Positions 44,403-54,063 of a DNA stretch of 64,000 bases are shown one piece after another. A program made the translations under genes and the position numbers. The DNA is taken from NCBI RefSeq assembly GCF_021648825.1, contig NZ_JAKJHS010000001.1, positions 62,001 through 126,000 of the forward strand, given 5' to 3'. Source of the stretch: Rhizobium halophilum. Its GTDB lineage: Bacteria; Pseudomonadota; Alphaproteobacteria; Rhizobiales; Rhizobiaceae. The notes under the pieces are model-generated. The model saw only the letters and a list, made by a program, of their open reading frames with translations. It did no database searches and had not been told where the DNA came from. How positions within the stretch are numbered: position 1 is the first letter of the stretch; each line of letters begins with the position of its first letter.

Positions 44403-45353
44403 TCAGGATCCGGGGAAGCCGCGCTGACGCCATTGGCTGCGCGGAACCGGCGCACCGATATTGAAGCCGAAGCCGACGACTTTCGTCGCCTCATCATTGA
44501 TCTCGCAGCGAAAGCTCAGATTGTACCATTGTCCTTGGGCGCGGAATGCGGTCTGACGCAGTTCGAGGATCGTCCCTTCCGAAAGCGGCGAGCGGGGAAT
44601 GAAATCCGGATCGCGTGGCGGCGAAGCGTTGCGCAACTGTTCGGTCAACTCCGTCTCGCACAACTGCGTGGCCCGCATGGATCGCGGTATGTCTTCCATG
44701 GCAGTGCGCGCAACAGCGTCCTCGGTAAGGTCGGGGGAAAAGAGCGTCTTGGCCTCCGCCAGCTCCTCCAGCGGATCCTCGCTCGGCTGTTCCGCAACCT
44801 CGGTAGCGTTTTCCGTCGTTTCAGGCGGTGCGGTCGCTGCCTCGTCCACCGCCCAATCGTCAGGCTGGCCTGCAGCAGCCAATGCCTCAGGCGCATCGGG
44901 AGGAGCGCTTTCGGCAGCGTCAGATTGCGTTTCGGCCGCTTCCGTGGAGGAGTTGCCCTCGACAGCGACCCTCGGGCCTGTCGTTTCTTCGCCGAATTCG
45001 AAGACCGGACGTAGCGTCGGTATGGGAGGCGCCGCAGCGGTCCCCTCTTCGGCAGGCATCTCAGGTGCGGGCGAAGGCGGGGGCTCCGGCGGCTGTTCCT
45101 CGGCCGGTGGCGGCTCGGGAGACTCCTCCTCCGCCAGCGCTTCCTCCTCTGCCGGCTCTTCCGGCTCAGGCTCAGGCGCCGGTTCAGGTGGCGGCTCGAC
45201 AATCTCCACCGTTACCGCTTCTTCTTCGGGCGGCGTCGGCAATTCTAGGGGAAGGCCGAAGATCAGGATGACGGCGAGAACAGCATGAAAGAGGATAGAG
45301 GCGGGAATCCCCCACCTCACGTCTCTCCGCCGCTTTTCGACCTCGTCTGTCAT
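44403..45353 (-). CDS. DUF930 protein with TonB-like layout
   Basis: This is a 316-residue protein. A single N-terminal membrane helix (ASILFHAVLAVILIFGLPLE) is followed by a long Pro/Glu-rich linker (residues about 45-110) and an acidic middle. The C-terminal DUF930 domain has CETELTEQLRNASPP and SFRCEINDEATKVVGFGF. The N-terminal half resembles TonB, spanning the periplasm. Role unknown; possibly envelope function. Its stop is two bases from the UV endonuclease stop (convergent). Confidence 0.78.
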   Translation of the reverse strand: MTDEVEKRRRDVRWGIPASILFHAVLAVILIFGLPLELPTPPEEEAVTVEIVEPPPEPAPEPEPEEPAEEEALAEEESPEPPPAEEQPPEPPPSPAPEMPAEEGTAAAPPIPTLRPVFEFGEETTGPRVAVEGNSSTEAAETQSDAAESAPPDAPEALAAAGQPDDWAVDEAATAPPETTENATEVAEQPSEDPLEELAEAKTLFSPDLTEDAVARTAMEDIPRSMRATQLCETELTEQLRNASPPRDPDFIPRSPLSEGTILELRQTAFRAQGQWYNLSFRCEINDEATKVVGFGFNIGAPVPRSQWRQRGFPGS

Positions 45354-45421
45354 GGCAGGGGATGTAAGATGAAATGATGCTCGGATCGAGTCCCGACGCA
45401 TCAAAAGAAAAGAGCACGCTG

Positions 45422-45766
45422 ATGAACCCCGTTCTGCTGACCTACATCTCTCTCGCTGCCGCAATCGCCCTGGAGGTCGTCGGCACCACTTTCCTCCAGC
45501 AGAGTCAGCAGTTCACGCGCCCGCTCCCAACCCTGCTTATGGCGCTTTGCTACGGAGCGGCCTTCTACCTTCTGTCGCTCGCGCTACGGACGATGCCGGT
45601 CGGGATTGCTTATGCGATCTGGAGCGGCCTGGGGATCGTGTTGATCTCGGCCGTCGGGTTCTTTGTCCTCGGCCAGAGGCTAGACCTTCCTGCCCTCATT
45701 GGGATCGGGCTGATCATTGTCGGCGTCGTGGTGGTGAATGTGTTCTCTTCTTCCGTGAGCCACTAA
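45422..45766 (+). CDS. SMR family multidrug efflux protein (EmrE-like)
   Basis: This 114-residue protein has four transmembrane helices. The essential glutamate lies in helix 1 ([12 protein letters not shown]), and [13 protein letters not shown] is the conserved Trp63-Gly region. It exports quaternary cations in exchange for protons as a dimer. Start 45422 follows a run of purines; an earlier ATG at 45374 adds a region without family match. Confidence 0.9.
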   Translation: MNPVLLTYISLAAAIALEVVGTTFLQQSQQFTRPLPTLLMALCYGAAFYLLSLALRTMPVGIAYAIWSGLGIVLISAVGFFVLGQRLDLPALIGIGLIIVGVVVVNVFSSSVSH

Positions 45767-45768
45767 AA

Positions 45769-45802
45769 AGCCCCGGCACGCTTCCGCACCGGGGCTCTTA
45801 TA
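45769..45802. terminator. bidirectional Rho-independent terminator
   Basis: The arms AGCCCCGG and CCGGGGCT have a 12-base loop. A five-A run precedes the hairpin and T-rich sequence (CTTATATTT) follows it, giving a T tract on both strands. It sits between the convergent SMR and rpoD genes. Confidence 0.8.
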
Positions 45803-45817
45803 TTTCGACATGCCCGA

Positions 45818-47872
45818 TCAGCTGTCCAGGAAGCTCCGGAGTTTCCGCGACCGGCTCGGATGCTTCAACTTGCGCAGCGCCTTCGCCTCGATCTGGCGGA
45901 TACGCTCGCGCGTCACCGAGAACTGCTGGCCGACTTCTTCCAGCGTATGGTCGGTGTTCATGCCGATGCCGAAGCGCATGCGCAGGACACGCTCTTCGCG
46001 CGGCGTGAGCGAAGCGAGGACACGGGTCGTCGTTTCGCGCAGGTTCGCCTGGATGGCCGCGTCGATCGGCAGAAGGGCATTCTTGTCCTCGATGAAATCG
46101 CCAAGGTGGCTGTCTTCTTCGTCACCCACGGGGGTTTCGAGCGAGATCGGCTCCTTGGCAATCTTCAGGACCTTGCGGACCTTCTCGAGCGGCATCGCGA
46201 GCTTTTCGGCCAGTTCTTCCGGCGTTGGCTCGCGGCCGATCTCGTGCAGCATCTGGCGCGAGGTGCGGACGATCTTGTTGATCGTCTCGATCATATGTAC
46301 CGGAATGCGGATCGTGCGGGCCTGGTCGGCGATCGAACGGGTGATCGCCTGCCGAATCCACCAGGTGGCATAGGTCGAGAACTTGTAGCCGCGGCGATAC
46401 TCGAACTTGTCAACCGCCTTCATCAGGCCGATATTGCCTTCCTGAATGAGGTCGAGGAACTGCAGGCCGCGGTTTGTGTACTTCTTGGCAATCGAAATAA
46501 CGAGACGCAGGTTCGCCTCGACCATCTCCTTCTTAGCGATGCGTGCTTCGCGCTCGCCCTTCTGCACCATGGAGACGATGCGACGGAACTCGGCGATCGA
46601 AATGCCAGTTTCGGTTGCCAGATTTTGGATCTCCTGGCGGATATCGCGGATAGTCTGGTTCTCTTCGCGGGCGAAGTCCTTCCAGCCACGAGCGGACAGG
46701 TTGGCGATCGACTTCATCCAGTTCGGATCGAGTTCGGCACCCTGGTACTGCTCTAGGAAGGAATCGCGCTTTACACCGTATGATTCGGCCAGCCGAAGCA
46801 GACGACCTTCGTTCTGCATCAGTCGCTTGGAGATATCGTAGAGTTGCTCAACGAGGCTCTCGATGCGGTTTTGGTTCAGCGACAGAGACTTGACGGCCGT
46901 GATTAGCTGGTCCTTGAGCTCCTTGTAACGGCGCTCTTGGCCCGACGACAGGGTGCCGGTGCAGGAGAGACGTGCCTCGACCTGCTGATCCTGAAGCTTG
47001 CGCAGCTTCTTATAGGTGTCCGCAATGGTGTCGAGGGTCTCCATGACCTGCGGGCGAAGTTCAGCTTCCATGGCGGCAAGAGACAAGCTCGACTCGTCGT
47101 CGTCTTCCTCTTCTTCCTCGGGAGGCAGGCCTTCGCCGCCAACGGCCGTAACGTCATCATCGTTGGCCGCGACCCGCATCTTGCGAGCCTTCTCCTTTTC
47201 CTCGGCAGCCTTGCGGTCGGCTTCAATCTTCTCCGGGCTCTGGAACTGCGGCGCAGCCTTTGCCTCGGGACCGGAATAGGTCGTTTCGAGATCGATGATC
47301 TCGCGCAACAGCGTTGTGCCTTCGTTCAGCTCGTCACGCCAGATGATCAGTGCCTGGAAGGTCAGCGGACTTTCGCAGAGACCAGCGATCATTGTCTCGC
47401 GGCCGGCTTCGATACGCTTCGCTATCGCGATCTCGCCCTCGCGCGACAGAAGCTCTACCGAACCCATCTCGCGTAGGTACATTCGTACCGGATCATCGGT
47501 ACGATCTGTAGGCTCTTTCTTCTTGGCAGTGGCCAAAGCGGTACCCGAGCTTGGCGCAATCTCACCGCCCTCGCCCTCGCTCTCGCCATCGTCGGAGCTG
47601 TCGTCGTCGTTGGAGGCTTCATCGGCCTCCTCGTCCTCTACGACGTTGATACCCATATCGGAGAGCATCGACATCGTGTCCTCGATCTGCTCCGAGGTAA
47701 CTTCCTCCGACGGCAGGACCGAGTTCAATTCATCCATTGTGACGTAGCCGCGCTTCTTGGCAGCCTTGATCATCTTCTTGACCGCGTCATCGGAAAGATC
47801 GAGAAGCGGACCGTCCGGCGTGCCTTCGCGCTCGGTCTCGGCTTCTTCGTTCTCTTTGACTTTCGTTGCCAT
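45818..47872 (-). CDS. rpoD: RNA polymerase primary sigma factor RpoD (sigma-70)
   Basis: This is a 684-residue housekeeping sigma factor. Region 1.1 ([20 protein letters not shown]) is followed by a long acidic stretch and the non-conserved region. Regions 2.1-2.4 contain [20 protein letters not shown] and [11 protein letters not shown], with region 3 next and region 4.2 ([20 protein letters not shown]) at the end. Length equals that of rhizobial SigA. dnaG lies directly upstream on the same strand, as in other alphaproteobacteria. Confidence 0.97.
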   Translation of the reverse strand: MATKVKENEEAETEREGTPDGPLLDLSDDAVKKMIKAAKKRGYVTMDELNSVLPSEEVTSEQIEDTMSMLSDMGINVVEDEEADEASNDDDSSDDGESEGEGGEIAPSSGTALATAKKKEPTDRTDDPVRMYLREMGSVELLSREGEIAIAKRIEAGRETMIAGLCESPLTFQALIIWRDELNEGTTLLREIIDLETTYSGPEAKAAPQFQSPEKIEADRKAAEEKEKARKMRVAANDDDVTAVGGEGLPPEEEEEDDDESSLSLAAMEAELRPQVMETLDTIADTYKKLRKLQDQQVEARLSCTGTLSSGQERRYKELKDQLITAVKSLSLNQNRIESLVEQLYDISKRLMQNEGRLLRLAESYGVKRDSFLEQYQGAELDPNWMKSIANLSARGWKDFAREENQTIRDIRQEIQNLATETGISIAEFRRIVSMVQKGEREARIAKKEMVEANLRLVISIAKKYTNRGLQFLDLIQEGNIGLMKAVDKFEYRRGYKFSTYATWWIRQAITRSIADQARTIRIPVHMIETINKIVRTSRQMLHEIGREPTPEELAEKLAMPLEKVRKVLKIAKEPISLETPVGDEEDSHLGDFIEDKNALLPIDAAIQANLRETTTRVLASLTPREERVLRMRFGIGMNTDHTLEEVGQQFSVTRERIRQIEAKALRKLKHPSRSRKLRSFLDS

Positions 47873-48313
47873 CTAACTTCGCTTTCCTTGAACGCCACCT
47901 CGCGGCGGTGGCCGTCGGCTCGAGCTCAAAGCTCCAGCCGCGAATCACTGTCCAACACGTACGGAATGATCTTTAATTCCGGATTACCACTACGGCAGTC
48001 GCTTATAGCTAACGCCCCTGCATTGCAGGTCGCCGATCGTGGCCCGGCGTGCTTGGCCCACTCCACCTTTTCTGCCTGATGTGGTGATTCCCACAAATTA
48101 ACGCTCCGTCAAGCTTTTCTGAGGCAATGGCCATGAGAAAAGTGGAAAAAGCCGTTGTTATGAGGCCAGCGGGTCAAACATGTACACGGTTGCCGGATAT
48201 GTAGGCAGTCGCTTCCTTGTGACAAGTGCCTGCTCATTTAAATGAAATTTTTGCTGAACATGAAGCTCGGCCTCTTCTGAGAGAGTCAGTAGTCTAAGGC
48301 GATTCGGCGAACT
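47873..48313 (-). promoter_or_regulatory. rpoD upstream region
   Basis: A 441-base gap between dnaG and rpoD, on the minus strand. A TTGACG box lies on the minus strand at about 48107-48112 and is a possible -35 element of an rpoD promoter, but no clear -10 follows at the right spacing. The rest is AT-richer and gene-free. Confidence 0.35.
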
Positions 48314-50302
48314 TTAGCCATGGCTAACAGCAGCACCCTTCACCCTGCCAGACATCACGCCAAAGCCGTCGATGATGGCCTCCTGATTTTCCAGTCGGCC
48401 TATCTCAAGCTGCACTTCCGCCAAGGCCCGCATCAGCGCAATAGCGCGCTCCTCCTCGTCGGCAGCCGTTTCCGCGATCTCGCGTTCCAGTTCGATCTTC
48501 TGCCAACGAAGCTCCTTGTTGCGCGAGTGGAGCGCGAAAGCCTGGCGGTAAGCCTGAACCACGTCCTGCAGATCGGCCTCTGGCGTCGCCGTCCATAAGC
48601 GAGCGTTGCGGACCTGCTGGTTCATCGTTGCAAGGAGAGCATCGAACCCGTTCTCCTCGAGCTGCTCACGCAGGTTCTCACGGTCAAGCCGTGCACCAAG
48701 CTTGGCGGCAATCGTCAGGAGACATGACCAGAAACGCTGCAGATCGCGGTTTTCGAAATCCACGCTGGCGATCTCGTCATAGTCATCCAGCAGCAGTTGC
48801 GGATGGTTGACCACGGTGAGGGCAAGAACGCTCTCACGAAGGGCCGGAAGCTCTCGGTGTCCCCGCACCAGCCCGGAACGCGCCAGCCGGTCCGATACCG
48901 CAACCCCCCGCTCTTGCCCTCGAGCCTGGCCAGACGAACCGCCCGCTCTGCCACCGCCATTGCGTGGCTGGAAGTTGCCGCGACGCTCCGGGCCTCGTCC
49001 GGCACTGAAGAAGCCGTTCAGTCTTTCGCGCATCTCCTGCTGGTAGTACCGCCGGACGTTTTCATCCGAGATCACCGAGACAATCTGCCTCAAGCGGGCC
49101 TCCAGTTCCGCTCGTCGCTCAGGAGTTTCGAAACTCCCGGCGGCCGTTTCACGCATCCAGATCATCTCGGCCAGAGGGCGCCCTTCGGCCAGGACCTTTT
49201 CGAACGGCACCCGTCCGTCGTGACGAACGAGGTCGTCGGGGTCCTTGCCTTCGGGCAGCAGCGCAAACCGGACGGAGCGTCCCGGCTTCAAGAACGGCAG
49301 GGCCAGATCGGCAGCGCGATTGGCCGCCCGCGTGCCGGCACCATCGCCGTCAAAGCAGAGAATGGGCTCAGGAGACATTTTCCAGAGCAGGTCGAGCTGG
49401 CTCTCGGTCAAAGCAGTACCGAGAGGGGCCACCGCGTTCTCTATGCCCGCCTGATGAAGTGCGATGACATCCATGTACCCTTCGACGGCTATGATTGTGC
49501 CGCCATCGCGCGTGCCGGGCACCGCCTGCGAAGCGCGCCTCGCCCGCGCAAAATTGTAGAGCACCTTCCCCTTGTGAAAGAGCTCCGTCTCGTTGGAATT
49601 GAGGTATTTGGCAGGCGCGTCCGGTGACATCGCCCGCCCGCCGAACGCGATGATCTTTTCACGCGAGGAAAGGATTGGGAACATGATCCTGTCGCGAAAT
49701 CGATCATAGGACACAGCGATGCCCTCACCGTGAACGACTAGGCCGCAGGCCTCGATCTGATCCTTCGGAACCCCTTTATCGGAGAGAAACGCCTTCAGGG
49801 CATTGCGGCTTTCCGGCGCATAGCCCAGGCGGAACGTCTCGATCGTGCGTCCCGTTAGCCCACGGTCACGGAGGTAGGCACGCGCCCTCGCGCCGACAGC
49901 ACTTTGCAATTGCTCTTGAAAGAACTGCGCCGCCAATTCCATGACGTCGAGAAGCGTCGTCCGTTCCTTCTCGCGCCGCTCCGCCTGTGGATCCGGCTGC
50001 GGAAGAGCCATGCCGGCCAGGTCGGCGATCTGTTGGACCGCCTCTGGAAAGTTTAGCCCTTCTAGATCCGTCAGAAACCGGAAATGGTCGCCGGAAACAC
50101 CACAACCGAAGCAATGGTAACGGCCCTTGCGATCTTCACAGTGAAAGCTAGGGCTTTTTTCGCCGTGGAACGGGCAGCAGGCCCAGTAGTCTCCGCGGGC
50201 GACATTGGTCTTCTTACGATCCCATGTCACCCGGCGGCCGATGACCGACGAGATCGGAACACGATCACGAATTTCGTCGAGAAAGCTGTTGGAAAAGCGC
50301 AT
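48314..50302 (-). CDS. dnaG: DNA primase DnaG
   Basis: This is a 662-residue primase that makes RNA primers for replication. The N-terminal zinc-binding domain shows CCPFHGEKSPSF and YHCFGCGVSGDHF. The Toprim catalytic core has VEGYMDVIALHQAG and LCFDGDGAGTRAA with the metal-binding acidic residues. The C-terminal helicase-binding domain is helical. The start at 50302 (MRFSNSFLDEI) is favoured over the longer frame. Confidence 0.97.
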   Translation of the reverse strand: MRFSNSFLDEIRDRVPISSVIGRRVTWDRKKTNVARGDYWACCPFHGEKSPSFHCEDRKGRYHCFGCGVSGDHFRFLTDLEGLNFPEAVQQIADLAGMALPQPDPQAERREKERTTLLDVMELAAQFFQEQLQSAVGARARAYLRDRGLTGRTIETFRLGYAPESRNALKAFLSDKGVPKDQIEACGLVVHGEGIAVSYDRFRDRIMFPILSSREKIIAFGGRAMSPDAPAKYLNSNETELFHKGKVLYNFARARRASQAVPGTRDGGTIIAVEGYMDVIALHQAGIENAVAPLGTALTESQLDLLWKMSPEPILCFDGDGAGTRAANRAADLALPFLKPGRSVRFALLPEGKDPDDLVRHDGRVPFEKVLAEGRPLAEMIWMRETAAGSFETPERRAELEARLRQIVSVISDENVRRYYQQEMRERLNGFFSAGRGPERRGNFQPRNGGGRAGGSSGQARGQERGVAVSDRLARSGLVRGHRELPALRESVLALTVVNHPQLLLDDYDEIASVDFENRDLQRFWSCLLTIAAKLGARLDRENLREQLEENGFDALLATMNQQVRNARLWTATPEADLQDVVQAYRQAFALHSRNKELRWQKIELEREIAETAADEEERAIALMRALAEVQLEIGRLENQEAIIDGFGVMSGRVKGAAVSHG

Positions 50303-50400
50303 TGTTACCTCAGAGACCCGATCAGTATAGGGGTCAGCACCGCGCCGTGCCAATCGCAAAGCGCGTCATGCCCGCTATTCACAGCCGTACAAACGAAAAT

Positions 50401-50424
50401 GGCGGGACCAGCACTGGCCCCGCC
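50401..50424 (-). terminator. hairpin downstream of the GatB/YqeY gene
   Basis: On the minus strand GGCGGGGCCAGTGCTGGTCC followed by CGCC folds into a nearly perfect stem of about 10 pairs. ATTTTCGTTT, a loose T tract, comes next. It lies 27 bases past the stop codon and separates this gene from dnaG. Confidence 0.6.
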
Positions 50425-50450
50425 GAAGCGTGATCGATTGCTGCTAGCGG

Positions 50451-50903
50451 CTACTTCAGCAGATCCTTGACCATGCCGGAGGCCTTGGCGAAATCCATCT
50501 GACCCGGATACTTCTCCTTCAGGGCATTCATGCACTTTCCCATATCGCGCAACCCATGCGCACCGGTCTCGGACACGACCGACTGACACAGCTGCCGGAC
50601 CTTCTCCTCCGACAGCTGCTCCGGCATGAAGCTCTTGATGACCTCGATTTCCTCGCGCTCCTGCGTGGCGAGCTCGATCCGTCCGGCCTCTTCGTAGATC
50701 TTGGCCGACTCTTCGCGCTGCTTTACCATCTTCTGCAGGACCTGCATGATCTCCTCGTCGCTCACCGGATCCTTGCCGGCGCCACGGTTGGCAATGTCGC
50801 GATCCTTGATCGCAGTCTGAATGAGGCGCACAGTCGACAAACGTCGGCTATCCTTCGCCTTCATCGCATCCTTCATTTCGTTCGCGAGCTTATCGCGCAT
50901 CAT
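50451..50903 (-). CDS. GatB/YqeY domain protein
   Basis: This 150-residue helical protein has MKDAMKAKDSRRLSTVRLIQ at the N-terminus and EEIEVIKSFMPEQLSEEKVR in the middle, the YqeY family. It is related to the tRNA-binding tail of GatB amidotransferase and may bind tRNA. AAGGAGC lies 7-8 bases before the ATG at 50903. It is transcribed divergently from carA. Confidence 0.92.
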   Translation of the reverse strand: MMRDKLANEMKDAMKAKDSRRLSTVRLIQTAIKDRDIANRGAGKDPVSDEEIMQVLQKMVKQREESAKIYEEAGRIELATQEREEIEVIKSFMPEQLSEEKVRQLCQSVVSETGAHGLRDMGKCMNALKEKYPGQMDFAKASGMVKDLLK

Positions 50904-51066
50904 ATTCTTGCTCCTTTGGAGAAGCCGCCGCGGGTTGCGGAATTGCGGCTTTTCCTTGTCGATCAGGCGGCCCTCATAGACAAGCACGAGCACACGATCA
51001 AATCAAATCAGCCAAGCTCTTGATCTTGTTGGAAGTAAAATCCACCTGGAAAGAACATGGGTGACA

Positions 51067-51095
51067 TTGACCGCTTCGCGCGCTTTGTCTATTTT
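51067..51095 (+). promoter_or_regulatory. candidate carA promoter
   Basis: TTGACC at 51067-51072 and TATTTT at 51090-51095, spaced by 17 bases, match a sigma-70 promoter. It would place transcription start near 51102, about 120 bases before the carA ATG. The gap 50904-51223 otherwise holds no gene. Confidence 0.5.
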
Positions 51096-51223
51096 CCAGC
51101 ACCTGCACGAGATTTGGATATGAGGGGCTGCACGGATCATCCGGGGCGCCCTTTTCTGCGACCATAGATGGCCCTGTTTCCCCGCGACTTCAAGTGGCGA
51201 GGCCCAAGGGCAGAAGGATTGAG

Positions 51224-52429
51224 ATGACTTCTACCGCTCCCTGGACAAGCAAGAAGCCGACCGCTGTTCTGGTCCTCGCCGATGGCACGGTCATCGAAGG
51301 CGTCGGGGTCGGTGCAACCGGAAAGGTCTGCGCCGAGGTCTGCTTCAATACGTCTCTCACCGGGTACCAGGAGATCCTGACGGACCCGTCGTACCTCGGC
51401 CAGATCGTCACTTTCACCTTTCCGCATATCGGCAATATCGGCACGAACGAAGAAGACATCGAAGACCTGACGCCCGCGGCCCGTCGCGGGGCGGTCGGCG
51501 TGATCTTCAAGGCTGACATAACCGAGCCCTCGAGCTACCGTGCCTCCAGGCACCTGGACGAATGGCTGAAGTCGCGCGGTGTGATCGGCCTTTCCGGCAT
51601 CGACACCCGGGCGCTCACCGCTTGGATCCGTGAAAACGGCGCACCGAACGCAGTGATCGCCCATGATCCAAATGGCGTGTTCGACATCGAGGCGCTGAAG
51701 GCGGAAGCGCGCAACTGGGGCGGCATCGAGGGTCGCGATCTTGCCAAGGAAGCGACGTCGGGCCAGTCGTCGCAGTGGGCACAGACACCTTGGGTCTGGG
51801 ACGAGGGATATGGTGAGGCTGATCCGGCCGAAGCCAAGTACCACATCGTCTGCGTCGACTATGGCGTGAAACGCAACATCCTGCGGCTCTTCACCGGGCT
51901 CGACTGCAAGGTGACGGTTGTTCCGGCACAGACCTCTGCCGAAGATATCATGGCGCTCAACCCCGATGGCGTCTTCCTTTCCAACGGACCGGGTGATCCG
52001 GCAGCAACCGGCGAGTACGCGGTGCCGGTGATCCGGCAGGTGCTTGAAAAAGACGTGCCGACCTTCGGCATCTGCCTCGGCCACCAGATGCTCGGACTCG
52101 CTCTCGGCGCCACCACCACGAAAATGCACCAGGGACACCACGGCGGAAATCATCCCGTGAAGGACCACACGACCGGCAAGGTCGAGATCGTTTCGATGAA
52201 TCACGGCTTCGCCGTCGACTCCGATAGCCTGCCGGAAGGCATCGAAGAGACTCACATTTCTCTCTTCGATGGCACGAACTGCGGCCTGCGCGTCAGCGGC
52301 AAACCCGTGTTTTCGGTGCAGCATCATCCGGAGGCCTCGCCGGGTCCGCAGGACAGCCACTACCTGTTCCGGCGCTTCATCAACATGGTGCGTGAACGAA
52401 AGGGCGAGCCCGCCCTGGCCGAGCGCTAA
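51224..52429 (+). CDS. carA: carbamoyl-phosphate synthase small subunit CarA
   Basis: This 401-residue glutamine amidotransferase subunit makes ammonia for carbamoyl-phosphate, the precursor of arginine and pyrimidines. The class-I amidotransferase triad is visible: Cys in FGICLGHQMLGLAL, and His and Glu in HHPEASPGP. The N-terminal small-subunit domain is ADGTVIEGVGVGA and VCFNTSLTGYQEILTD. It works with CarB encoded 4.1 kb downstream, separated by three opposite-strand genes. Confidence 0.97.
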   Translation: MTSTAPWTSKKPTAVLVLADGTVIEGVGVGATGKVCAEVCFNTSLTGYQEILTDPSYLGQIVTFTFPHIGNIGTNEEDIEDLTPAARRGAVGVIFKADITEPSSYRASRHLDEWLKSRGVIGLSGIDTRALTAWIRENGAPNAVIAHDPNGVFDIEALKAEARNWGGIEGRDLAKEATSGQSSQWAQTPWVWDEGYGEADPAEAKYHIVCVDYGVKRNILRLFTGLDCKVTVVPAQTSAEDIMALNPDGVFLSNGPGDPAATGEYAVPVIRQVLEKDVPTFGICLGHQMLGLALGATTTKMHQGHHGGNHPVKDHTTGKVEIVSMNHGFAVDSDSLPEGIEETHISLFDGTNCGLRVSGKPVFSVQHHPEASPGPQDSHYLFRRFINMVRERKGEPALAER

Positions 52430-52437
52430 GCGATCAT

Positions 52438-52465
52438 AAAGCCCGCCCCTTCGGCGGGTTTTTTG
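52438..52465 (+). terminator. Rho-independent terminator of carA
   Basis: A CCCGCC / GGCGGG stem with a five-base loop is followed by six T. It begins about ten bases after the carA stop and also lies at the end of the convergent MATE gene. Confidence 0.85.
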
Positions 52466-52467
52466 TT

Positions 52468-53850
52468 TCAGCGGCGTCGAACGAGCAGGTAAAACCGACC
52501 ACACAAAAGGATGGCGGCAGCGCCAAGCCCGGTCACGAAGCCAAACCAGACGCCGGGGCCGCCAAACCCCAAGGGGAAGGCAAAAAGCCAGGCGCAGGCA
52601 AAGCCGATCGGCCAATAAGCAACCAGCGCCAGCATCATCGGCACCTTTGTGTCCTTCAGGCCGCGCAGCAGTCCCGCCCCTACGGCCTGCAGACCGTCTG
52701 CCAACTGAAACACGCCAGCGATGACGATCAACGAAGCAGCGTATTCCAGAACCGCCTGCGCATCCGGATTGCGAATGTCGAGAAACAGCAACCCGAGTGT
52801 CCTTGGCATGAATGCGAAGAGTAGGCTGCCGCAGGCCGAGAAGCAGAGACTGACAACCAGAACCGCCACAGCCGCCCGCTTGACCCCCACCATGTCCTCG
52901 CGACCATAGGCGAGCCCCACCCGGACGGTCGCGACCTGCGCGAGGCCGAGCGGGATCATGAACGCGATCGACGCCAGTTGCAGGGCGATGCCGTGTGCTG
53001 CAAGCTCGCGGGTCCCGATAGTGCCGATCAACAGCGACGCTGCCGCAAACAAGCTGGTCTCCGCAAGGATGGTGAAGCTGATCGGAAGACCAAGGGCGAT
53101 ATTCTCGCGGATTGCCCCCCAATCCGCACGCCAGAACCGAACGAACAATTCGTAGGCTCGCGTTTCCGCTCGCCCGTCTATGTATACGATCATTGCGATG
53201 CAGCCGAAGGCGCTTGAGCATACCGATGCGACGGCCGCGCCGACCAGACCCCAGGCCGGAGCACCGAAGTTCCCAAAGATAAGCGCGTAGTTGAGCACGG
53301 CATTGGCGAGGAACATGCCAATTGTGACATAGAGGATGATGCTCCCCCGCTCGAGCCCGCTGAGGAAGCTGCGCAGAACCATTAGGGCCAAGGCTGGAAA
53401 GATCCCCCATTGCGCCACCCGCAAGTAATCCTGCGCAAGTTGCGCGACGTCTGGCTCCTGCCCGAGGATAAGCAGGATGGGACGGGAGAACCACAGGATC
53501 GGCGCCGTCAGGATGCCATAGGCAAGCACGACCCAGATCCCCATGCGCACCGCCCGCCGCACGGACGTGACGTCCCCGCGTCCGACAGCATGCGCTACCA
53601 TGGGAACGACGGCAGCGGCAAATCCGGTTCCGAAGATGAAGACGATGAAGAACATCTGACTCGCCAGAACCACGGCCGCGAGCTCCAGCGTGCCAAGCCA
53701 CCCCACCATGATGACGTCAGTGGTGTTGATCGCCATCTGCGCCAGTTGCGCACCCACGAAAGGGACGCCAAGGCGAATCGTGGAGCGGATGTGATGGCCC
53801 CAACTGTTGATACCAGCAACAGCATCCGATGCGGCGGAGGGGGTCAGCAT
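52468..53850 (-). CDS. MATE family efflux transporter (NorM-like)
   Basis: This 460-residue inner-membrane protein has about 12 hydrophobic helices in two MatE halves. The start region (GVPFVGAQLAQMAINTTDVI), FIFGTGFAAAVVPMVAHAVG and VADGLQAVGAG-like segments near residue 390 are typical. It exports drugs or metabolites using sodium or proton gradients. The TTG four codons upstream is an alternative start. Confidence 0.92.
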   Translation of the reverse strand: MLTPSAASDAVAGINSWGHHIRSTIRLGVPFVGAQLAQMAINTTDVIMVGWLGTLELAAVVLASQMFFIVFIFGTGFAAAVVPMVAHAVGRGDVTSVRRAVRMGIWVVLAYGILTAPILWFSRPILLILGQEPDVAQLAQDYLRVAQWGIFPALALMVLRSFLSGLERGSIILYVTIGMFLANAVLNYALIFGNFGAPAWGLVGAAVASVCSSAFGCIAMIVYIDGRAETRAYELFVRFWRADWGAIRENIALGLPISFTILAETSLFAAASLLIGTIGTRELAAHGIALQLASIAFMIPLGLAQVATVRVGLAYGREDMVGVKRAAVAVLVVSLCFSACGSLLFAFMPRTLGLLFLDIRNPDAQAVLEYAASLIVIAGVFQLADGLQAVGAGLLRGLKDTKVPMMLALVAYWPIGFACAWLFAFPLGFGGPGVWFGFVTGLGAAAILLCGRFYLLVRRR

Positions 53851-54063
53851 GGGGCGCTCCAAACGATAAACGCCGCTTCCAGGGACTGGTGAGCGGCGGT
53901 CGATTGGACCTATAGATCAGCGGCTTCGGTCCGGCAAGTTACCAGGGTGGCCTTGTTATTCAATGTTTTTGATGCTCCCGCCAAAGATGTTGATGATCGG
54001 CGGGAACCTTAGCGGCACGAAGACGGAACAGAGACAGCCTGGGGCTCTGTGGGCAGGGCAAAC

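Noticed and set aside
45860-46756. Plus-strand frame of about 300 codons over rpoD
   Set aside because: Antisense shadow of rpoD; no ribosome site and no protein family character.
51137-53701. Open frame of about 850 codons on the minus strand over carA and the MATE gene
   Set aside because: It spans two real genes in other frames and shows no domain; the MATE and CarA frames have clear family motifs.
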